This document shows positions 53,789-62,628 of a stretch of 64,000 bases of DNA, in pieces. Positions within the stretch are counted from its first letter, which is position 1. Each line of letters starts with the position of its first letter. The notes beneath the pieces are model-generated. The model did no database searches. It had not been told where the DNA came from and saw only the letters and a list, made by a program, of their open reading frames with translations. The stretch is from NCBI GenBank assembly GCA_016711705.1, contig JADJSK010000001.1, positions 1 to 64,000 of the forward strand. Direction: 5' to 3'. This DNA comes from Candidatus Brachybacter algidus. GTDB taxonomy: Bacteria; Bacteroidota; Bacteroidia; Chitinophagales; Saprospiraceae. The position numbers and the translations under genes are program-made.

Positions 53789-54742
53789 TTACTTCCTAAA
53801 CATCGACTCCACAAATGCCCTTTTATTAAAAACCTGCAGCTGTTCAATTCCTTCCCCGACTCCTAGATAGCGAATTGGAATTTTAAAGAGATCGGAAATG
53901 CCTATAGCTACACCACCTTTGGCAGTGCCATCAAGTTTAGTTAAAGCAAGTGCTGTGACATCTGTACTTTCCGTAAATTGAGTAGCTTGTTCAATAGCGT
54001 TTTGACCAGTAGTGGCGTCTAATACGAGAAGGACATCATGGGGCGCACCTTCCAACCTTTTTCCGGCAGATTTCTTGATCTTGGTGAGTTCGGTCATCAG
54101 GTGGATTTTGTTGTGCAATCTACCTGCAGTGTCGATAATACAGACATCACAATCGTTTTTAATAGCATAATCAACGGCTTCGTAAGCTACTGCAGCCGGA
54201 TCTGTATTCATGCCTTTTGAGTAAAAGTCGCAACCGACACGATCTGCCCAGATCTTTAATTGATCTACTGCGGCAGCTCTGAAAGTATCACCCGCACCAA
54301 GCACGACTTTGTAACCTTTCTTCTTGAATTGAAAGGCTAGTTTTCCAATGGTTGTGGTCTTTCCAACACCATTGACGCCGACGACGAAGATGACGTAAGG
54401 TTTTATATTTGGAAGTTCAAAGTCTTCGAGTTCGACCGTATTGTTGTCTGTGAGTAATTGCATGATTTCCTGCTTAAGGATTTCATCCAATTCATTGGAG
54501 TTGAGATATTTATCTTTGGCAACTCTGGCCTCGATTCTCTCAATTATCTTGACGGTGGTATCGAGGCCTACATCTGAGCTAATGAGTATCTGTTCGAGTT
54601 CATCAAGTACTTCCTCATCCACAGAATCTTTTCCGGCAACTGCCTTGGTGATTTTGGAGAAGAAAGATTCTTTAGTTTTGGACAAACTATTATCAAGATC
54701 TTTTTCTTTGTCTTTGGAGAAAAATTTATTGAAAAAACTCAT
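53789..54742 (-). CDS. ftsY: Signal recognition particle receptor FtsY
   Basis: 317 residues, a short form without the long acidic A domain. The N domain starts near residue 15; the G domain carries G1 VGVNGVGKTTTIGKLA, G2 DTFRAAAVDQL, G3 IIDTAGRLHNKIHLM, G4 TKLDGTAKGGV, and the closing GVGEGIEQLQVFNK. FtsY docks SRP-ribosome complexes at the membrane. Upstream, at a distance of about 170 bases, lies the DUF4295-rpmG-rpmB cluster in the same direction, separated by a terminator. Confidence 0.95.
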   Translation of the reverse strand: MSFFNKFFSKDKEKDLDNSLSKTKESFFSKITKAVAGKDSVDEEVLDELEQILISSDVGLDTTVKIIERIEARVAKDKYLNSNELDEILKQEIMQLLTDNNTVELEDFELPNIKPYVIFVVGVNGVGKTTTIGKLAFQFKKKGYKVVLGAGDTFRAAAVDQLKIWADRVGCDFYSKGMNTDPAAVAYEAVDYAIKNDCDVCIIDTAGRLHNKIHLMTELTKIKKSAGKRLEGAPHDVLLVLDATTGQNAIEQATQFTESTDVTALALTKLDGTAKGGVAIGISDLFKIPIRYLGVGEGIEQLQVFNKRAFVESMFRK

Positions 54743-54845
54743 AATGCTCTATGCTTGGTTGATTAATTTGAAATAAAACAAAGACATAACAACGGTGGGG
54801 TTGATTAGTTCCTATTATAAATTGATTGGTTGATACAAAAAGGAA

Positions 54846-54875
54846 AAGGCCTTTTCTAAAAATAGAAAAAGCCTT
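54846..54875 (-). terminator. Terminator of the rpmB-rpmG-DUF4295 cluster
   Basis: On the minus strand AAGGC-TTTTTCTA / TAGAAAA-GGCCTT form a hairpin, followed by TTTTCCTTTTT. It lies 35 bases after the DUF4295 stop. Confidence 0.7.
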
Positions 54876-54910
54876 GTATATCAGCCAAAAGAAATGTCTT
54901 ACTTATAAAA

Positions 54911-55081
54911 TTAATTAAAGTAATCCTTTGCTTTTTCTTTGTGGATCATAGCTTCTTTATAAGAGTAGTGACCTGTGACAGGATCTTTTACACTTTTAAT
55001 TACTTTTACAAAGTCACGACCTGAACCTACGTTCGCGGCACGTTGAGCTACTTTTGCGTTTTTGGATACTTTCTTAGCCAT
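54911..55081 (-). CDS. DUF4295 protein (ribosome-associated small protein)
   Basis: 56 residues, Lys-rich: MAKKVSKNAKVAQRAANVGS with GRDFVKVIKSVKDPVTGHYS and KEAMIHKEKAKDYF. It is found only in Bacteroidota, nearly always as here behind rpmB and rpmG, and the family is called DUF4295. Position and basic charge suggest a ribosomal or ribosome-associated protein; in Flavobacterium ribosomes a small Bacteroidota-specific protein bL38 of this type has been described (recall). The gene begins two bases after the L33 stop and reads in the same operon. Confidence 0.85.
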   Translation of the reverse strand: MAKKVSKNAKVAQRAANVGSGRDFVKVIKSVKDPVTGHYSYKEAMIHKEKAKDYFN

Positions 55082-55083
55082 GG

Positions 55084-55272
55084 TTATTTAATTTCTTTGT
55101 GAATAGTCATTTTCTTTAAAACAGGATTGAATTTCTTCAATTCTATTCTGTCAGGAGTATTTTTCCTATTTTTTTGAGTTACATATCTAGACGTACCAGC
55201 AAGACCTGTTGCTTTATGCTCGGTACATTCCAATATGATCTGGATTCTATTGCCTTTGCTTTTCTTAGCCAT
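55084..55272 (-). CDS. rpmG: 50S ribosomal protein L33
   Basis: 62 residues. KSKGNRIQIILECTEHKATG, SRYVTQKNRKNTPDRIELKK and FNPVLKKMTIHKEIK are the L33 sequence. Only one Cys is present (LECTEH), so this is the zinc-free form (C- version). It follows rpmB in the same direction and precedes the DUF4295 gene. Confidence 0.95.
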   Translation of the reverse strand: MAKKSKGNRIQIILECTEHKATGLAGTSRYVTQKNRKNTPDRIELKKFNPVLKKMTIHKEIK

Positions 55273-55297
55273 TGTTCAATTAGTTGTAAATGGTGGT

Positions 55298-55546
55298 TTA
55301 ATAAAAAATGTTGATGGTATCACCTGTGTTACCAAGTTTTTTCAAATAAGAAGAGATACCCAGTTTATTGATTGAACGGATAGCACTTGTAGAAACTTTC
55401 AAAGTGATCCACACACCATCTTCCGGTATGAAGAAACGTTTCTTCTGTAAGTTTGGTAAGAATCTTCTTCTAGTCTTCGCGTTAGAGTGAGAGACGTTGT
55501 TGCCCGTGATCGGACGCTTACCTGTTAATTGACAAACTTTTGACAT
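55298..55546 (-). CDS. rpmB: 50S ribosomal protein L28
   Basis: 82 residues from the ATG at 55546 (MSKVCQLTGKRPITGNNVSH). SNAKTRRRFLPNLQKKRFFI and the C-terminal LGISSYLKKLGNTG complete the family. An upstream frame extension to 55606 is not used because L28 starts here. It is the first gene of the L28-L33-DUF4295 cluster, 33 bases downstream of a tRNA-Arg gene in the same direction, so the tRNA and mRNA could be co-transcribed. Confidence 0.95.
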   Translation of the reverse strand: MSKVCQLTGKRPITGNNVSHSNAKTRRRFLPNLQKKRFFIPEDGVWITLKVSTSAIRSINKLGISSYLKKLGNTGDTINIFY

Positions 55547-55579
55547 GTTAATATTTTTTCTTCTGTCTAATATTATTCG

Positions 55580-55653
55580 TGACCTCGGCAGGATTCGAAC
55601 CTGCAACCTTCTGATTCGTAGTCAGATGCTCTATCCAATTGAGCTACGGAGCC
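55580..55653 (-). tRNA. tRNA-Arg(ACG)
   Basis: The minus strand folds into acceptor GGCTCCG / CGAGGTC (one mismatch, two G-U pairs), D arm GCTC/GAGC, anticodon arm TCTGA-CTACGAA-TCAGA with anticodon ACG, and T arm GCAGG-TTCGAAT-CCTGC. No CCA is encoded (ACGA). Anticodon ACG, read as ICG after editing, decodes CGN. Confidence 0.93.
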
Positions 55654-55927
55654 TGCTTCTGAAATTCAGAGTGCAAAGGTACTATTAGTTTTTGGAATAG
55701 AAAAGTGTTTTATATGATATTTTTATAAATTTATTTTACGGTAAGTCAACATTCAAATTTTGGGAAATATTTGACATTGTAATGGATTCAATGAATAGAA
55801 TTACAATATAGTTGATTTCTTTTCCCATTAGGTAAAACTAAGGGCAATTGAACTCGAAGATGAGTATGTTTCCTTCACATTTAAATGATCGCCTGCACCA
55901 ATGATCTTGGATAAAGTCCTACTCTCA

Positions 55928-55983
55928 TTTGTAATTTATAATTTAACATTCACAATTTACAATTCCTCTTTTCATTCTTCATT
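55928..55983. repeat. Heptamer tandem repeat (TTTACAA-like), eight units
   Basis: TTTGTAA-TTTATAA-TTTAACA-TTCACAA-TTTACAA-TTCCTCT-TTTCATT-CTTCATT, period 7. It sits just upstream of the promoter of the amylase gene. Confidence 0.6.
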
Positions 55984-55991
55984 ATAAAAGC

Positions 55992-55999
55992 TATCTTTG
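55992..55999 (+). promoter_or_regulatory. -7 box of the GH13 amylase gene
   Basis: TATCTTTG is an exact TAnnTTTG match, 70 bases before the ATG. A TTTTC in the repeat region lies at the -33 distance. Confidence 0.5.
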
Positions 56000-56068
56000 T
56001 TTGCGTACCTTCTACATTATCTATTTGACCATCACTTTGATCACAATTTATAATTAAATATTCCTGCC

Positions 56069-58864
56069 ATGCGCTTAATTTTTACATTTTTACTTTTGAT
56101 CACTCTGAATATAACACACGCTCAAATATCAGTAGATCCTGCATTTCCAACTCCAACATCAAATATCACTGTTTATTTTGATGCTACTCAAGGCAATGCG
56201 GCGTTGGCTAATTGTAATTGCATTTTATATGCTCATGCGGGAGTCATCACGGATAAAAGCACTGGTCCAAGTGATTGGAAATATGTACAGGGCAATTGGG
56301 GTACTGACGACCCAAAAGTTAAGATGACAAAAGTCTCAGACAATCTTTATTCACTTACCTACAATATTCAGACATTTTACAATGTTCCCGGTGGCGAAGT
56401 TATCAAGCAATTGTCATTTGTCTTCCGCAATCAAAGTGGAACTGTGGTGGGTAGGACTGCTACTGGTGGGGATATCTATTATAATTTTCCTGATCCAAAT
56501 GCTGGACTTCAATACATTATCGAGAAGCCAAGTTTGGAGAGTAGAGTAGTATCCCTTGGATCGACACTTGATTTTAAAACCATTACCTCAAAACCGGCAC
56601 AGATTACACTCAAACTGAATGATATGATCATAGCTGAAGCTATGGATGCCACAGAATTAAGCCATCAGATGACCTTAAATACAATACAAGCTTACAATTA
56701 TAAACTTTTTATTCTCGCAGGCACAGATGGCGTGGATACTTCGTTTACGTGGACAGTAGGAGCTCCACCTGAGGTTAATGCAGTGCCTGATGGTATGAAA
56801 CTTGGCTTTAATTACTATGATGTTCATGAAGGGTTAGTAGTGCTAGAAGCTCCGGGTAAAAGTGTCGCTTTCCTGGTAGGAGACTTTACAAATTGGACCG
56901 CCCAACCAACTTTTCAAATGAAGCAGTCTCCCGATGGACAATACCTCTGGACCAAGTTTGATACTACAGGAATGAAAGGTAATTTCAATTATCAGATCTG
57001 GATGGGTGATGGTCTTAAAATCCCCGATCCTCTAAGCTTTGAAATCCTTGATCCTAACAATGATAAATTTATTGAGGAAGCTACATATCCGGAATTGCCT
57101 GCGTATCCATATGGCAAAACCAGCGGACTTGTATCTCATGTAAATATGTATGATAATTATCAATGGCAAAATAACTCATTCGTTCGACCTGAGAAAGGCG
57201 CTTTAGTTATTTATGAATTGTTGATGCGCGATTTTCTTCAATCTCATGATTACAATGATTTGGTAGATACGCTGACTTATCTCAAACGTTTGGGTGTCAA
57301 TGCTATAGAGCTGATGCCTCCAAGTGAATTCGAAGGAAATATCAGTTGGGGTTACAATGTCTCCCTTCATAATGCTGTGGATAAATATTATGGCAGCCCC
57401 GAAAAACTAAAATATTTTATTGACCAAGCGCATGGCATGGGGATGGCAGTGATCTCAGACGTAGTCTTTAATCATGCCTTCGGACAAAATCCTATGGTTC
57501 AATTGTATTGGGATGCTGTCAATAATAAACCTGCCCCTAATAACCCATGGTTTAATCCTGATGCTCGACATCCATACAACGTTGGATATGATTTCAATCA
57601 CGAAAGCCCTTCCACGAAAAGATACGTCAAGCAGATCTTAAGTCATTGGTTAACAGAATATCATATAGATGGATTCAGATTCGATTTATCTAAAGGTTTT
57701 ACCCAGACTAACAATCCGAATGACGTCGGTAAATGGGGGCAATATGATGCTTCCAGAATAGCCATAATAAAGGGTTATGCTGATCAGATAAAGTCTGTGT
57801 CACCCGATGCATATGTGATTTTGGAGCATTTTGCAGATAATGCGGAAGAAAAAGAACTTTCAGACTATGGTTGCATGCTTTGGGGCAATATCACACACGG
57901 TTACCAGGAGGCAGTGATGGGCTTTTCTTCAAATTTCAGCGGAGGTTATTTTAAAAACAGAGGTTGGAATCAGCCGGGCTTAGTTTCATATATGGAAAGC
58001 CATGATGAGGAAAGGCTTATGTATAAGGCTAAATCCGGTGGAAGTGCTGCGGGTAATTATAACGTCAAAGATCTTGCAACAGGTTTGGATAGGGTAGGGA
58101 TGGCATCCGCATTTTTCTACACAATTCCTGGACCAAAAATGCTCTGGCAATTTGGCGAACTTGGCTATGATTATTCAATTAATACATGTCCCAATGGCAC
58201 CATAAGCGATAATTGCCGGACGGATCCAAAGCCTATTAAATGGGATTATTATTACCAACAGAAAAGACTTGAATTGTATGCGATTACTTCAGGTTTAATT
58301 CATTTGAAGACGCAGTTTGATGTGTTTAATGATGGAACCATCACTTATGATTTGGGTGGCGGAATGAAATCAATCAATTTGGATAATGACGAACTAAAGA
58401 TGGTTGTCATAGGTAATTTTGGAGTTGTAGAAAACAGCAAGGCTATTACTTTTCCAACATCAGAATGGTATTATAATTATCTTGGGACAGACAGTATACA
58501 AGGTTTTACGTCCCCGAAGATGTTGACATATAAGCCCGGAATTTATAAAGTATATCTCAATAAAAAGGTTTTTAATCCGAGTATTTCTTTGTCGTCAGAT
58601 AATCTCAGTTATAATAAATTGAATGTAAAAGTTTATCCAAATCCGGCAAGTGATCTAATTTATATTACTATTCCGGAGGAGAATTCAAATGGGAAGACGG
58701 AGCTGTCAATATATGATCTTAAAGGTAAATTGCTCCAAAAAAGGCAGGTTGAGAATGCAAGTTTTATTGAAATGTCAACTTTTGATTTGAACAATGGGAT
58801 GTATATATTGAGAGTGTCAAACAAAAACAATGCAGGCCTATTGAAGCTGTTGATTCAAAAATAG
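56069..58864 (+). CDS. Secreted GH13 alpha-amylase family enzyme with T9SS sorting domain
   Basis: 931 residues. Signal peptide LIFTFLLLITLNITHAQ. Two beta domains precede the catalytic part: residues 25-140 and, at 255-320, a CBM48-like module (VAFLVGDFTNWTAQPTFQMK). The catalytic barrel has DVVFNHAF (464-471), GFRFDLSKG with nucleophile Asp-539, VILEHFA with acid Glu-586, and MESHDEE with Asp-646. The C-terminal part (VYPNPASDLIYITI) is the type-IX sorting signal. It should degrade starch or glycogen outside the cell. There is no Sus transporter pair next to it. It has its own promoter and terminator. Confidence 0.92.
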   Translation: MRLIFTFLLLITLNITHAQISVDPAFPTPTSNITVYFDATQGNAALANCNCILYAHAGVITDKSTGPSDWKYVQGNWGTDDPKVKMTKVSDNLYSLTYNIQTFYNVPGGEVIKQLSFVFRNQSGTVVGRTATGGDIYYNFPDPNAGLQYIIEKPSLESRVVSLGSTLDFKTITSKPAQITLKLNDMIIAEAMDATELSHQMTLNTIQAYNYKLFILAGTDGVDTSFTWTVGAPPEVNAVPDGMKLGFNYYDVHEGLVVLEAPGKSVAFLVGDFTNWTAQPTFQMKQSPDGQYLWTKFDTTGMKGNFNYQIWMGDGLKIPDPLSFEILDPNNDKFIEEATYPELPAYPYGKTSGLVSHVNMYDNYQWQNNSFVRPEKGALVIYELLMRDFLQSHDYNDLVDTLTYLKRLGVNAIELMPPSEFEGNISWGYNVSLHNAVDKYYGSPEKLKYFIDQAHGMGMAVISDVVFNHAFGQNPMVQLYWDAVNNKPAPNNPWFNPDARHPYNVGYDFNHESPSTKRYVKQILSHWLTEYHIDGFRFDLSKGFTQTNNPNDVGKWGQYDASRIAIIKGYADQIKSVSPDAYVILEHFADNAEEKELSDYGCMLWGNITHGYQEAVMGFSSNFSGGYFKNRGWNQPGLVSYMESHDEERLMYKAKSGGSAAGNYNVKDLATGLDRVGMASAFFYTIPGPKMLWQFGELGYDYSINTCPNGTISDNCRTDPKPIKWDYYYQQKRLELYAITSGLIHLKTQFDVFNDGTITYDLGGGMKSINLDNDELKMVVIGNFGVVENSKAITFPTSEWYYNYLGTDSIQGFTSPKMLTYKPGIYKVYLNKKVFNPSISLSSDNLSYNKLNVKVYPNPASDLIYITIPEENSNGKTELSIYDLKGKLLQKRQVENASFIEMSTFDLNNGMYILRVSNKNNAGLLKLLIQK

Positions 58865-58877
58865 TGAAGTTTTATAA

Positions 58878-58919
58878 AAAAAATGACCACTGAAATACAT
58901 TTATCAGTGGTCATTTTTT
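58878..58919. terminator. Bidirectional terminator after the amylase gene
   Basis: AATGACCACTGA / TCAGTGGTCATT, a 12-bp perfect stem with A and T runs on each side, serves the amylase (+) and the following minus-strand gene. Confidence 0.92.
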
Positions 58920-58941
58920 ATAATTATTCAATAGCTGAATA

Positions 58942-59334
58942 TTAATTCAATTCATATTCTTCTCTGGTGATCTTTTCACCACCACTTGCCGTTGGTATTT
59001 TTGATTCTTTTATGGAGAAAACTAATTTTGCCTTAGTGTAACCTTTACTGTCGCTGATGATCTTCATGGGTTTACCTTTTTGGTAGACTGTTTCCCTGCC
59101 TTCAAGTTCTGCCATCATCTTTGTAAAATAGAAACCTGTTTTTGAGAAATTTACTATTTGGGTTTCGTGCGCATTGATGACGACCATACTGTACAAAGTG
59201 CTTTTCTTGCCTTTTCCTTCCATTAATTTAACAAACATTTTACGATCGGAGTCGTTTTCGATCGTTAAGTTGGCTTGACAGTTGGCTTTGAGTGATAGTC
59301 CTGTAAATATTAATAAAAATAAAAGTGATCTCAT
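58942..59334 (-). CDS. Small secreted protein of unknown function
   Basis: 130 residues with a signal peptide (LLFLLIFTGLSLKANCQ). The mature part is a small beta domain: ANLTIENDSDRKMFVKLMEG, TLYSMVVINAHETQIVNFSK, GFYFTKMMAELEGRETVYQK. The wording 'N-x-S-x-R-x-M-x-V-K-L' recalls short Bacteroidota periplasmic proteins with a DUF6759-like fold, but I am not sure of the family. No cysteine besides the leader. It is convergent with the amylase gene. Confidence 0.65.
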   Translation of the reverse strand: MRSLLFLLIFTGLSLKANCQANLTIENDSDRKMFVKLMEGKGKKSTLYSMVVINAHETQIVNFSKTGFYFTKMMAELEGRETVYQKGKPMKIISDSKGYTKAKLVFSIKESKIPTASGGEKITREEYELN

Positions 59335-59545
59335 GGTGATTAATTAAATGATGATAATTTTAGTCAGATTGATTCTTCTTGAACTTTACCGAATTCACAA
59401 ATAAAGATAACTTTTTAAATTAAAAGCTAAATAATTCTGGAGGCAAAGCTAGTAATACATTCTGAAATCAATTTATTTTAACTCAATAACTTCAAATTAT
59501 TTTGTGGGATGAGAATAATTTTAAACAAAGAATAGAATTGAAATT

Positions 59546-61475
59546 CAACCCTATCCGGCGTTGGTAGATCCGTAATGATGCACCCTGGGTTTCACCCGAG
59601 GCTACTATTGTTCAAGCCCTCCGGGCTTAGTGCATAGAATGAAGGAATCTATTAATCGTTCTGACTAATTTAACTTAAATATTAGGATGAAATTAATGGG
59701 AATAGTTTCTTAAGCTTTAAAACAAAGAATTTAATCGCCATTACTAGTAACCCCGGATGGGGTTTAATAACATTAGGCCCGGGTGGAACCCGGGGATTAA
59801 GTAAATAGGTTCCAACCCCGGATAGGGTTGAATAATAATAAAATGTCGTTACGTTCAACCCTATTTAGGGTTGGTAGATCTGCGATATTTAACCAGGGTT
59901 TCACCCGGAGCTATTATTGTTGAAGCCTTTCAGGCTTAGTGCATAGAAAGAAGGTAGCTATAAATAGCGTTGGCAAATTTTATTTATAATATTACGATGA
60001 TCTTAATGCGAATAGTTTCTTAAGCTTTAAATATAAAGAATTTAATCGTCTGTACCAATAACCCCGGATGGGGTTAAACAACATTAACCCCGGGTGCAAC
60101 CCGGGGAATAGGAACAACGTGCAACCAACCCCGGTTGGGGTTGAATATTTAATTCTATATATATCCTTTAATTCAGAAATAAATCTTATTTTTGGATTAT
60201 TATTTCACCCATTCTATAACCCAAATCAACCCATTATGAGAACTTATACCCAAATTCTTTATCAGATTGTCTATTCAACAAAATATCGTAAAAAGACATT
60301 GAAGTCTGACATCAGAGCATCACTTTTCAAATACCTTTATGGTATCTTGAAGAATAAAAATTGTTTTGTATACCAGATTAATGGTGTTGAAGATCATATC
60401 CATTTTTTAATATCCTTACACCCATCTATTTCCTTAGCTTCACTTGTGAAAGATCTCAAATTAGGAGCTTCGAGTTTTATATCTAGAACAGATTTATTTG
60501 AAAATTTTGGTGGTTGGCAGGATGGCTATTCTGCTTTTACTTATTCTATTAAAGAAAAAGAAAGATTGGTTAATTATATTAAAAATCAAGAAAAGCATCA
60601 TCAAAAAAAGTCTTTTAGAGAGGAATTGATAGACCTATTGTATGAACATGGTATTGAATTTGATGAAAAATATCTTGACTGAAAAGTGATGATATTCAAC
60701 CCCATCCGGGGTTGGTAGATCCACGATAATAAACCCGGGTTTCACCCGAGGCTACTATTGTTCAAGCCCTCCGGGCTTAGTGCATAGAATGAAGGAATCT
60801 ATTAATCGTTCTGACTAATTTAACTTAAATATTAGGATGAAATTAATGGGAATAGTTTCTTAAGCTGTAAATACAAAGAATTTAATCGCCATTACTAATA
60901 ACCCCAGGTGAGGTTGAATAATAATAAAATGTCGTTAAGTTCAACCCTATCCGGCGTTGGTAGATCCGCAATGATGCACCCTGGGTTTCACCCGAGGCTA
61001 CTATTGTTTAAGCCCTCCGGGCTTAGTGCATAGAATGAAGGAATCTATTAATCGTTCTGACTAATTTAACTTAAATATTAGGATGAAATTAATGTGAATA
61101 GTTTCTTAAGCTTTAAATACAAAGAATTTAATCGCCATTACTAGTAACCCCGTATGAGGTTGAATAATAATAAAATGTCGTTAAGTTCAACCCTATCCGG
61201 CGTTGGTAGATCCGCAATGATGCACCCTGGGTTTCACCCGAGGCTACTATTGTTCAAGCCCTCCGGGCTTAGTGCATAGAATGAAGGAATCTATTAATCG
61301 TTCTGACTAATTTAACTTAAATATTAGGATGAAATTAATGTGAATAGTTTCTTAAGCTTTAAATATAAAGAATTTAATCGTCTGTACCAATAACCCCGGA
61401 TGGGGTTAAACAACATTAACCCCGGGTGCAACCCGGGGAATATCGTGCTGCTCTACCAACCCCGATGGGGTTGAA
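59546..61475. repeat. REP-like tandem array (unit about 246 bp) around a RAYT gene
   Basis: Five copies of a unit that begins with CAACCCTATCCGGCGTTGGTAGATC start at about 59546, 59853, 60694, 60941 and 61186. Each unit has small palindromes: AACCCCATCCGGGGTT followed by GGTAG, AAGCCCTCCGGGCTT and CCCGGGTGCAACCCGGGG. The last three copies are almost identical at 246-bp spacing. A RAYT transposase gene lies between copies 2 and 3. There is no spacer variation as in CRISPR. Confidence 0.88.
60236..60682 (+). CDS. REP-associated tyrosine transposase (RAYT, Y1 family)
   Basis: 148 residues from the ATG at 60236 (MRTYTQILYQIVYSTKYRKK); an upstream frame to 60068 consists of repeat DNA. The HUH motif is His-54 and His-56 in VEDHIHFLIS, and the catalytic Tyr is Tyr-114 in LVNYIKNQEKHHQKK. 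W-x-x-G-Y-x-A (GWQDGYSAFTYS) is the family middle motif. The protein cuts and joins single strands at REP hairpins, recognised by a GTAG foot, and such a GGTAG stands behind the AACCCC/GGGGTT hairpins here. It looks intact and is surrounded by its presumed substrate repeats. Confidence 0.9.
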   Translation: MRTYTQILYQIVYSTKYRKKTLKSDIRASLFKYLYGILKNKNCFVYQINGVEDHIHFLISLHPSISLASLVKDLKLGASSFISRTDLFENFGGWQDGYSAFTYSIKEKERLVNYIKNQEKHHQKKSFREELIDLLYEHGIEFDEKYLD

Positions 61476-61515
61476 CATTTAAAATATTTAATTAAAAATC
61501 TTTCCTCTCTAAACT

Positions 61516-61544
61516 AAAAAAGGATACCAATTCATGATATCCTT
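61516..61544 (-). terminator. Terminator of the OmpA-family gene
   Basis: AAGGATA / TATCCTT stem with an 11-base loop, followed on the minus strand by TTTTT, 22 bases after the stop codon. Confidence 0.7.
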
Positions 61545-61566
61545 AATTATTTTACTGATTAATTTT

Positions 61567-62580
61567 TTATTCTATTGATTTCAGCAACACATCCAGTTTC
61601 GGAGTAAGAATTATCTCAGTTCTTCTATTTACCGCGCGAGCCTCCTTTGTGCTTCCGGAATCAATGGGTAAATACTCTCCTCGGCCTTGAGCCGAAATTC
61701 TCAATGGTGACACACCGGCAGATGTGAGTGCCTTGACTACTGAAGTCGCCCTTACTACACTTAAATCCCAGTTGTCTTCAACTAATGATCCCGCAGTCTT
61801 TGCTTTGTATGGAACATTGTCAGTATGTCCTTCCACAGCGATATTGATATCAGGATTGGACCTTAAGATGGTCGCTAATTGATTGATGGCATCTTTGCCA
61901 TTTGATTCTATATTTTTACTTCCAGACTTGAATAATAATGCCTCAGGAAGTAAAACATAGACCTTGCCATCACGCTCAACAACTGTCAATCCAGAAGCTT
62001 TGAATCCAACTAAAGCATCTGATACTTTGCGCTGTAATTCTTTTACAGCAGCATCTTTCTTATCTAATGCCATCTGCAGGTCTCTTATTCTACTCTCTTT
62101 TTCACCCAAAGCGCCTTGAGCTTTATTGAATTCTGCTTGAGTCGCCTCAAATGCTGCCTGCTTTTTATCTAATTCATCCTTCTGTATTCTCAAGTCTTCT
62201 TTCTGAGCCTTTATCTGGTTTAATAATCGGTCATTCTCACTAAGATTTACATCCAGGATCCTATCCGTAGTTTTGCTCAATTGGTCCATCCTTTTTTTAT
62301 TCTCCGCATCCAACTGCACATATGAGCGAAGGCTGGCATTGACGTACGACGTGTCTTTTTTAAGTTGGTCAACTAGTTTAGTCAGGCGAGTTCTGGTTTC
62401 TTCGGTAGAATCCATTCTTTGCTTCATAATATCATACTGCACTTGCATTTCAGTTCTGGCTTTATCAGCCCTTGCAGTTTTCGCTCGTTCATCTTCTAAT
62501 GCGCGGTATGATGTACAGGATGTAAAACCAAAAGTTAAGATGATACATAGAATGATAACTGATCTCATTTGATAATTCAT
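61567..62580 (-). CDS. OmpA-family lipoprotein with coiled coil
   Basis: 337 residues. Lipobox GFTSC (Cys near residue 22). Residues 28-205 are a heptad-rich coiled coil (ERAKTARADKARTEMQVQYD; AALDKKDAAVKELQRKV). Residues 215-330 form the OmpA peptidoglycan-binding domain with FKSGSKNIESNGKDAINQLA, VEGHTDNVPYKAK, and RISAQGRGEYLPI with NRRTEIIL. The protein would bridge a membrane and the peptidoglycan, like MotB-type or Pal-like proteins. The start could also be the ATG four codons in (MRSVIIL). Monocistronic. Confidence 0.9.
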   Translation of the reverse strand: MNYQMRSVIILCIILTFGFTSCTSYRALEDERAKTARADKARTEMQVQYDIMKQRMDSTEETRTRLTKLVDQLKKDTSYVNASLRSYVQLDAENKKRMDQLSKTTDRILDVNLSENDRLLNQIKAQKEDLRIQKDELDKKQAAFEATQAEFNKAQGALGEKESRIRDLQMALDKKDAAVKELQRKVSDALVGFKASGLTVVERDGKVYVLLPEALLFKSGSKNIESNGKDAINQLATILRSNPDINIAVEGHTDNVPYKAKTAGSLVEDNWDLSVVRATSVVKALTSAGVSPLRISAQGRGEYLPIDSGSTKEARAVNRRTEIILTPKLDVLLKSIE

Positions 62581-62628
62581 TTTGTTTATTTTTGTTTCAA
62601 TGATTCGGATTGAGTTAATTATAATTGT

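Noticed and set aside
60068..60235. N-terminal extension of the RAYT gene
   Set aside because: It is repeat DNA read as protein; the family start is at 60236.
59546..61475. CRISPR-like array
   Set aside because: The whole 246-bp units repeat, there are no short identical repeats with unique spacers, and no cas genes are present.
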